The notes under the pieces: generated by a model | The model's input: the letters and a program-made list of their open reading frames with translations, nothing else | What the model was told of the DNA's origin: nothing | Databases searched by the model: none | Part shown: piece by piece, positions 56,668-64,000 of the stretch | How positions within the stretch are numbered: position 1 is the first letter of the stretch | How the letters are laid out: every line of letters starts with the position of its first letter | Program-made: the position numbers and the translations under genes | Source of the DNA: Ligustrum vulgare | Lineage: Eukaryota > Streptophyta > Magnoliopsida > Lamiales > Oleaceae | Length of the DNA stretch: 64,000 nt | Direction: 5' to 3' | Assembly: GCA_963555705.1 (NCBI GenBank) | Contig: OY743190.1 | Location: 18,917,491 to 18,981,490 of the forward strand

Positions 56668-58011
56668 TAGGACTGCACAACAAAATCATCAAACCGCAAA
56701 TCGAATCGAAACCGTTGTTTCTGTTACACGTGGACTGACCAATATTTTCAAACCAAACTAAACTGTTTCAAAATGGTTTGGTTTAGGTTTCAATTTTTTA
56801 AAACCGTTTAAACCAACCAAATCGCTAATTTTTTAATTAAAAATTAAATTTTATTCATTTAAATTTAGAGCTTTTTCCCCAAAAATTCAAATTTATCTAA
56901 TGAATAAAAGTTCGCGTCTAGTCCTTTTTAAAAAAAAAAAAAAGTTCTCGTCTAATGTCCAACTACAAAATCCCATTAACCTTTAACTCATACCACCTTT
57001 TAACAACATATTCTAACCCTAAAACTCAATTAACACATAGCCCATTTAATTAAGATTCAAAACTAAAACGTTCCAACTTCCTAATTCAATCAGTTGTTTT
57101 CTGTTTTAATTTGTCTTCCTTGCCTCCTTTCAACTTCCAGTTCCTCTCCACTAATGTCAATTAGATTCTTAGAACAATAGAAAAAGGTGATACATGTACT
57201 TCTAATTTCTTCCTGCATTTGATTTTATTTTGGAGAGTCATGGAAGATTTTTCGATCGATATCAAAAGGTTCGAATCAGGGTAAGAATTTGAATATCACA
57301 CGTTTAAATTTCTTTGCAAGCAATATCATTCAATTATTTTATTTATTTTTAGAATTTATTTCTTGCTGAATTTCGAAATCTGGACAACAAAGGTAAGACC
57401 AGCAAAAAGAGAGTCAAGACAAAATGTAATTACTTTGGAAAATTATATATGCATCTTACTAAAAATTGAAGGACTAGTACTTTATCGAATCATATCACAG
57501 ATTTATGCAGGAAAAGTATCTATATATGGCTTCAAAAAAAAAAAAAAAAAACAAAAACAAAAACAAAAAAGAATGAGTAGCTATGGTATGTCTAAACTAG
57601 TGATTTTTCTAAGAATTTTCATGACGATGACCTATCATTTTTGTTCGAAAAGAAGTTAGGAAACAAATACAATACAATTACAAATTTACAATTGTTTTTT
57701 AACTTCATGTTTCTATTTTGAATTGAAAACAAATACGAATAAATTTAACATATAACATTATTAATTCTCTTATTAGCATATATATTAACGTATTTTATCT
57801 TTATATTAAAATATACGTGTTAGTTTAACATCTAAAATATATTATATTCTATCAATAGGTAAAAACCGCGAATTAAAACTGAACTAAATCGCAAAAAATT
57901 GTTTGGTTTGTAAAATGAAATAGTTTGGTTTGAGAAAATGTCAAACAGCTTGAAATTGTTTGGTTTGAAAATATGTCAAAAACTGCCCAAACCGAACTGC
58001 GTTTACCCCTA
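56668..58011. mobile_element. hAT-type nonautonomous element (1.34 kb)
   Basis: Left end TAGGACTGCACAAC and right end GCGTTTACCCCTA are short imperfect inverted repeats. The flanks GGGGCAAC (56660-56667) and GTGGCAAC (58012-58019) are an 8-bp duplication with one mismatch. Both subterminal zones are packed with 'aaaccg', 'ggtttggttt' and 'gaaccaaac' words in both orientations, a known hAT-type pattern. It has an A-rich run at 57533-57550. No transposase is encoded. Confidence 0.8.
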
Positions 58012-58579
58012 GTGGCAACAGACCGAGCCGAGTTGGCTGGGACCTTGGCTCGTCGAGCTTGGCTCATCAAATGGACGAGCCGAGCCACGAACCAAGCTCA
58101 TCTTGGCCCACGAGCTCACAACTCGTGGGATGAGCCGAGCTTCAGCTCGTTGTTTTTGAATTTTTTTTCTTTTTCTCCTTCTCTTATGAATTACGTTAAG
58201 GTAAAATGCTTCTTGAATAATAATATAATGTTATATTATATATAAATTTATAATTAGTTGTGTAATAAATAAATTAATAAGTAATGTTAGTGAATGAAAC
58301 CCGAAAGGACAAATTATAACGTAAAAACTTGTTCAAATCTCCAATTATAATTTGGAAAGAAAAAAACTAAAATTGAGTAAATAAATTAAAATTTAAAAGT
58401 TTAAAAATTAAAACCCTCCTCCTTTTTCCGGGCTTGGGACCAGCTACTAAATTGAATAATTCAATTTTTTAGTAGGCAGAGTTAAAATTGTATACGAACA
58501 ATTTGTTATGTGTACAATTTTGTTTTGAAATCAAAATTATATTTTATATAAAGAAATTAAAATTTTAAAGTTAAATATC

Positions 58580-61480
58580 ATTTATCTGACTGGACGCAAT
58601 TTCAACATACTTATGTTGTATGCGAAAATGAGCATCTTGCCAATCTTTGACACATATTAATGCTTCCAAAATATCTTCTTTGAGTCGGCTCCTAACTCCT
58701 GACAAAACCATTTTACCTGCACTAAAAGTAGACTCCGAAGTTACCGTGCTAACCGGATGATTTAGTAGATCTTTTGTTATTGCTGAAACAATCGGATATC
58801 TTCATTCGTTTGTTCACCAATATTGAAGTAAATCAAATTCTAAATAATTAGCAGACGATCTTGTTGAAAATAATTTTTCAATTCTTCAAGTATTACAAGT
58901 GGACTTGATTGGTTACAACTAGGAGACTTACTGTAAGAAGAAGTTCTTTGTGTTCGACTCATTTCTTTCATTAGATCTAATAATTCTACTTCGTCGTCTT
59001 CAAGTGTAGTGGCATGTGATGGTGCAGATTGTATATGACTAACATTAGCTCCTAATCGTGCTTCAAATACGGTATACATGCTTACTAACGTAGTTTCTAA
59101 ATTATTATAAGTGATAGGGATTTCCAAAATCGACGAGCTATTGATTTTTTAAACAAGAAGTTTCGTACCCTTAAATTATAACGCGGGTCCATTACACATG
59201 CTAAGGAAAATAACATATGTAAATTTTCTCAATATTTTCTGAATTTCATTTCCATAGCAATTATCATGTCAACAAAAAATGAGTCATTTCTATATCTATA
59301 AAAAGTTCTTACAATAACATAAAGACGTTCAAGAAATCTTGAACTAGTTGGGTAATATACCTTAGATAATATGTTGGTTGAATCGTAAAAACTTATCAAA
59401 AATCTTTTTACTTTAAAAGCAACTTCCCATCCGATTTTATTAATAGATGATCATTTTCATTCGTAAGTATTCTACTGTTATAATACTCGGTTATGATATG
59501 TTTATAACCTTCACATGATTTAAGTAACAAATATGTAGAGTTCCACATATGGCCTAAGTCAGTGATAAATCTCTTAGGATTTAAATCGTATTATGAACAC
59601 ATTTCTTCAAAGTATTGTTTTTTATTCAGTGATATAGTTATGTGCACTAATGTATCTCTAATTTTATCCACTGGATATTTAATATGTTTCGTTCCATCTT
59701 GAACGATTAAATTTAAAATATGAAAAACATATGGAATAAAAAACCACCAAATTTCAGATTAATAATTTTACATAACTTATCTACTACAGACATATTTACA
59801 CTAGCATTATCGAAAGTAAATGATCGAATTTTACTTTCGAAACCATATTATCTAACAATTTGCAGTATAGAATTAAATATGTTAACTGCGTTATGAGGAA
59901 ATTCTATAATTTTAAAAGTGATAATTTTTTTACGCATAACCTAAAGTGGATCAATGTAGTATGTAGTTGCAGCAATATAACCTTTTTTTGTTAATGTTGG
60001 AAAAAATATCAAATTTCCTCACCCACACCTCTGATATAATTGTTGGGACAAATAATCAATTTCCCAAACATACTATGCAACGGAACAACATAAACAAAAA
60101 TAATAGACAAAGAGAAAAACAACAAGAATTTAACGTGTCTCAGTTGACTGCTGACAACAACGGGAGAAGAATATTTTTTTATTAGATGATGAAAGAAACT
60201 CACTCATATAATTTTTTTTCTCATCCTCATAACTTCCCCCTACCCAAAATTAGATGAACAACGTACGTAGTATCTCCACTTGTACAGTTTTCTTCTAACT
60301 CATTAGGCAATGCTTTTCCAATTGACAATGAATTCGCCACAATAGTCAATTCTCAATTACTACCTATGTACAATCCATCTCGAGAACACTAAACATAACA
60401 AGAAACATGCACCATAACAGTCTCTTTGAACTCTCTGTCGTGTGCAACCAATACCATGGTAGATGAATCACATTCTCTACCCATGTGTACTCCACCGCAA
60501 CACTCAACGCACGTTAATAAAACATCACTCATCAAAGCGTGTGCTCGAAGGCACGCGCCTTCTTTTTTCCTCTCCTTTTTCTCTCTTGCTTGTCTTCTCT
60601 CTAACACGTCAATCTTTTGGCTACTCTTTTTTTCAATTGCAGATCGTTTTCATATATAATAAAATATATCCAAAAACTTACCTAATTACAATTTAGGTTA
60701 ATTTCCTAATTGTATTAGGATTTCTTAATTATTTTCCTTGTATAATAATACCAATAATAATTATTCATTTTTGGGTCAAAATCCACCGGTTAATAACTTC
60801 TCAAAGATCGGAAGTAAAAGAAATAATACAATCATATTTATTTAAATTGAATATTAATTGCTTCTTAATTTTAATAAAATATTTTATAGTATCAGAACAC
60901 AGAGTATTTTGACTAATACCAACCTGCCTGGTTCGAAGATAACGTTTGATGTAAGTAACAAAGTGTTCGTTGTCCACTATACTTAGTGGCAACTCCACCC
61001 ACTACACGAATTGAACCATGCCAATTCGATTCTCTTCTTCAAAATACATCTAATTTAAAAGTGTAGATCCAGCAGCAGAATCACTAACGGATGAACCAAA
61101 TTGTAGTTGATTTTGATTTGATTCAACGAACTCTGCTTGGTCACACACTTTCGAAAGTGACGGTTGAGGTGTGTAGTACCAATACCCGTTTGTCATGCCA
61201 ATTGTTATGCACAATATTTTCACACTGCTTTTAACTCTTGAATTCAGTCAGTTGTTTTCCCAGTTGCGACCAATTTAAAGTGGTCCCAACACTTTTCGCT
61301 TTCCTTATGCGTTGGGAATATCGAGATCATTTTCTAAAATTTGAGCATCCATCTTCTTCAATATCGTCTAAATCGATTCTTTGATTTAATGCATCTTCTT
61401 TAATATTATCTGAAATTGGTATGTCATTGAGGGCAGCAAATTCATCGTTGAACTGAAAGTGAGATTGCGGTTTTGAGTCA
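58580..61480 (-). pseudogene. hAT transposase, decayed and split
   Basis: Minus-strand pieces in family order: a degenerate BED-finger region (61100-61300), ELPLSIVDNEHFVTYIKRYL (60930-60998), SQNTLCSDTIKYF, and SFTSDL at the start of the catalytic domain (about 60810). After the LTR come a SDVW-like restart (60025), GYIAATTYYIDPL-like, RSFTFDNASVN with a catalytic Asp (59820), DLGHMWNSTYLLLKSCEGYK (59530), and the C-terminal dimerisation domain YPIVSAITKDLLNHPVSTVT, then ESTFSAGKMVLSGVRSRL (58640-58800). Numerous stops and frameshifts. The 95-codon frame at 58840-59127 is the low-similarity stretch before the dimerisation domain. Confidence 0.85.
60041..60803 (-). mobile_element. Solo LTR inside hAT transposase gene
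   Basis: Begins TGTTGGGACAAATAATC and ends GGTTAATAACTTCTCA on the plus strand, so it reads TG...CA in either orientation, about 763 bp. It interrupts the transposase between SFTSDL (right side) and a SDVW-like restart (left side). I could not find a clean 5-bp target duplication, so the edges may be off by a few bases. The interior has a TATA-like 'catatataataaa' near 60650 and a C/T-rich stretch near 60560-60600. Confidence 0.65.
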
Positions 61481-61500
61481 TCATGCTCCCCAAATCAGGC

Positions 61501-62388
61501 TGTCAAAAGCATTTTGATGTACATCTTCACGTGAGTTTTGTTTCACTCGTGCTAACAATGAAAGGGGATAATACGAAAGTATAAGGACAAACCTCTTGAG
61601 ACAAAGTCTCAAAGGGGGGGGGGGTGTTTTGTACAAAAAAAATGCTTAAATTACAAGATTCATCTAATGGGTGCAAGCACACAAATTTAACGTAAGGAAC
61701 TTCTAATAATATCTAAGATAATGAAATTACATCTCTATTTAAGAGTTTTGATTTGTTGATCCTTCTAAATGTCAAACATTCTACAATATATACAAATTCT
61801 ACTAACCACCTACTACTTTGTATTTCTAATTACCGTCTTGGTTTTTTACCCAACTATCTACTTCTTTGTATAACCGTCATACACTTCATTACACTAAGTG
61901 ACTTCCATTATTATCGAATTTGGATTGTCCACGTTCTCATAGACTTCCAACATTGCACCAACTGTTCATAATCTCACCAATTGTTCATGTTGTGATAACT
62001 TCTAGTAATGTCTTCAACAAGTTATCTTAAATCATGAGGTGAATTGTGCAAACCCCTTCATTAATTGTATCTTGTTTAATTGCCCCATCGCCCAAACTCG
62101 CTCTATTCATTTAATTGTCTAGACTCTTGCATATCACCATGTTATTTGTGATGAATTCTCATGTTTTGGACTTCCATGTTGGGTCTCCAAATTCTGTATT
62201 TATGTTTTAACAAGTTGAATAAAAAATTGATTGTTCGAAATTAATAAATTAAAAGTAATAAGAAATAGAAGTGGAATGGCAAAATAGGAAGCAACATAAT
62301 TGGTGGGAATGTACAGAGAGATTGAAATATGCTTGCACAAAAATTCATGTTCCCTCCATCGATTCTATATCATTATTGTCGGTGCTTT
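61501..62388. other. No gene seen; LTR-like or spacer DNA
   Basis: AT-rich with a G-run near 61613-61623. Its composition suggests another retroelement fragment, but no terminus or motif was found. Confidence 0.35.
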
Positions 62389-62679
62389 TGTAGCGACCAA
62401 GAATTTTTACGCGATTAATAATTATTTTAATAGAAAATCGTGTCGCTACTATTTCACCCATTTTTATTAAGTTAACGCCGCGACGTATTCGTATAGCCAA
62501 GTCAAGAAATAATCGAGATCGTTCGATTTTAAATTAAATTCCGAATTTCTAAAAATATCTCCATTCTCTTGATTTAAAGTATATTAAGTCCAAGTACTTA
62601 ATTCAATGTTATCCCAATATTTATTTATACAAAAATTATTTTTATTATTGAAATTAAGAAAATATATGCAAGCATGAGA

Positions 62680-63172
62680 GGTTCCATTATATGTAATCAT
62701 GAAGAGCATAATATTTGTATAAATATGGAAAAGTATATGAATGATTTATATACTCCATTATATATAATCATGAAGAGCATAATAATTGTATAAATATGGA
62801 AAAGTATATGAATGGTTGATAGACTCCATTATATGTAATCATGAAGAGCATAATATTTGTATAAATATGGAAAAGTATATGAATGAATTATATACTCCAT
62901 TATATATAATCATGAAGAGCATAATATTTGTATAAAAATGGAAAAGTATATGAATGAATTATATACTCCATTATATATAATCATGAAGAGCATAATATTT
63001 GTATAAATATGGAAAAGTATATGAATGATTGATAAGACTCCATTATATGTAATCATGAAGAGCATAATATTTGTATAAATATGGAAAAGTATATGAATGA
63101 TTTATATACTCCATTATATATAATCATGAAGAGCATATTATTTGTATAAATATGGAAAAGTATATGAATGGT
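62680..63172. repeat. 71-72-bp tandem array, seven copies
   Basis: The word 'catgaagagcataat' recurs at 62698, 62769, 62839, 62911, 62982, 63054 and 63125, giving periods of 70-72 bp. Units contain 'ctccattatat' and 'ggaaaagtatatgaatga' and differ mainly by 'ttatata' versus 'tgatag' at their joins. AT-rich, noncoding, within the LTR. Confidence 0.95.
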
Positions 63173-63397
63173 GCTTTACTTTAAGAAAATGATGTGTTAA
63201 AATTAATAGAATTGAATGATTATGTTTACAATATGCCAACTTTATACATCTATTTAAACCCATCTCTTTTACACACAACTCTACACATATACACTTATTT
63301 CCAACCTCTTGACAAAATCCACAAGTAAGAGAAATTCAAGGTGGTCAAGAAAGTTTTGGTCCATTTACTACTACACTTCATTTTAATCTTTTAAAAG

Positions 63398-63822
63398 GTA
63401 AGTATATCTTATGTTTTTATGAAAAGTAAGTATGTTTTTATGAAAGGTAAATACACCTTATGTTTTTATGAAAAGTAAGTATGTTTTTATGACAAGTAAG
63501 TATATCTTATGTTTTTATGAAAAGTAAGTATGTTTTTATGAAAGGTAAATACACCTTATGTTTTTATGAAAAGTAAGTATGTTTTTATGACAAGTAAGTA
63601 TATCTTATGTTTTTATGAAAAGTAAGTATGTTTTTATGAAAGGTAAATACACCTTATGTTTTTATGAAAAGTAAGTATGTTTTTATGACAAGTAAGTATA
63701 TCTTATGTTTTTATGAAAAGTAAGTATGTTTTTATGAAAGGTAAATACACCTTATGTTTTTATGAAAAGTAAGTATGTTTTTATGACAAGTAAGTATATC
63801 TTATGTTTTTATGAAAATGTTT
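63398..63822. repeat. 49-bp tandem array organised as 98-bp dimers
   Basis: The word 'gaaaggtaaatacacc' recurs exactly every 98 bp (63442, 63540, 63638, 63736). Each 98-bp unit is made of two 49-bp halves: one with 'gaaaggtaaatacacc' and one with 'gacaagtaagtatatc'. They are otherwise alike and share 'ttatgtttttatgaaaagta'. The copies are nearly identical, pointing to recent expansion by dimers. Confidence 0.95.
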
Positions 63823-64000
63823 GGATCATTGCTATGAAATCAATCTCACAAGATTGTTATGGGTTCCATATGATATGTTTATGATTATGCTAAGGGGACC
63901 GGAGTTTAGTAGCGCTACACATAAGAATTCTTGTCATCTAAGTTCGGTAAAATTCTTGTGTCTCTCTATGTTTATGAGGATTTCGATCATATCCTATGTT

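Larger units (their letters stand above)
58012..61500 (-). mobile_element. Decayed hAT transposon (minus), left end GC-rich
   Basis: The left end holds about 130 bp rich in 'gagccgagc', 'gagcttggctc' and 'acgagct' repeats (58024-58160), like hAT subterminal transposase-binding sites. A broken transposase gene on the minus strand follows from about 61500 to 58580, split by a solo LTR at 60041-60803. The right terminus is not recognisable. The 1.3-kb hAT-type element 56668-58011 abuts the left end, so its insertion may have destroyed that terminus. Confidence 0.7.
62389..64000. mobile_element. LTR of Ty3/gypsy family, running off the window
   Basis: Starts TGTAGCGACCAAGAAT, like the solo LTRs at 46082 and 32845, followed by the shared 'aagttaacgccgcgacg' block at 62467 (compare 46167). 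It contains the two tandem arrays listed separately. Near 63898-63925 it has 'ggaccggagtttagtagcgc', the reverse complement of a block in the chromovirus LTR (39842-39870), so the two LTR families share sequence. The right end and any internal region lie beyond the window. Confidence 0.75.

Noticed and set aside
62680..63822. CRISPR-like regularly spaced repeats
   Set aside because: Repeats are contiguous without unique spacers, there are no cas genes, and the setting is a plant LTR; they are tandem arrays.

Overview
This window is plant nuclear DNA, most likely from a eudicot. It is AT-rich, has long introns with GT/AG borders, and is dominated by plant transposon families: Helitrons, Ty3/gypsy chromoviruses, hAT, Mutator-like, Stowaway and CACTA-like sequence. 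I see only one gene that looks intact. No tRNA, rRNA, CRISPR or prokaryote-type operon is visible. The species cannot be named from the sequence.

Layout. 1-1.3 kb: LTR-retroelement-like noncoding DNA. About 1.3-6.9 kb: a decayed autonomous Helitron on the minus strand. It still shows the Rep HUH and two-tyrosine motifs and the C-terminal helicase motifs, and it is interrupted by a solo LTR with a clean 5-bp target duplication. 7.9-20.3 kb: an eight-exon plus-strand gene for a DTW-domain protein (DTWD2-like tRNA-uridine aminocarboxypropyltransferase), 356 codons, all splice phases consistent. Its introns hold a Stowaway MITE, a degraded chromovirus, a 1.5-kb foldback element, a GC-rich hAT-type MITE, a Mutator-type MITE and a complete non-autonomous LTR element.

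22.47-29.20 kb: a 6.7-kb plus-strand Helitron with a TC start, a 3' hairpin and a CTAG end. It carries exon-sized fragments of at least six unrelated host genes (polyubiquitin, BAHD acyltransferase, CRWN/NMCP, succinyl-CoA ligase alpha, ISCA1, NDR-type kinase) plus one unrecognised conserved-looking exon. 29.6-39.4 kb: CACTA-like subterminal sequence, then more gene fragments (complex I NDUFS5, AIFM2/FSP1-like oxidoreductase, a protein kinase). This stretch is interrupted by a 2.8-kb solo LTR that itself contains an internally deleted hAT transposon.

39.4-50.7 kb: a young Ty3/gypsy chromovirus on the minus strand (gag, protease, RT, RNase H, integrase, chromodomain) with two similar LTRs, a tRNA-iMet-type primer binding site, several one-base frameshifts and a nested solo LTR. 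50.7-64 kb: transposase remnants, a gypsy gag fragment, a second Mutator-type element, a hAT-type nonautonomous element, a decayed hAT transposase gene split by a solo LTR, and an LTR carrying two tandem arrays (71-72 bp, and a 49-bp unit organised as 98-bp dimers).

Only the DTW gene is likely to make a working host protein. The rest records nested transposition: at several sites one element sits inside another, and the target duplications allow the order of insertion to be read. Exon coordinates come from reading frames, splice sites and remembered family motifs; no database search was possible.
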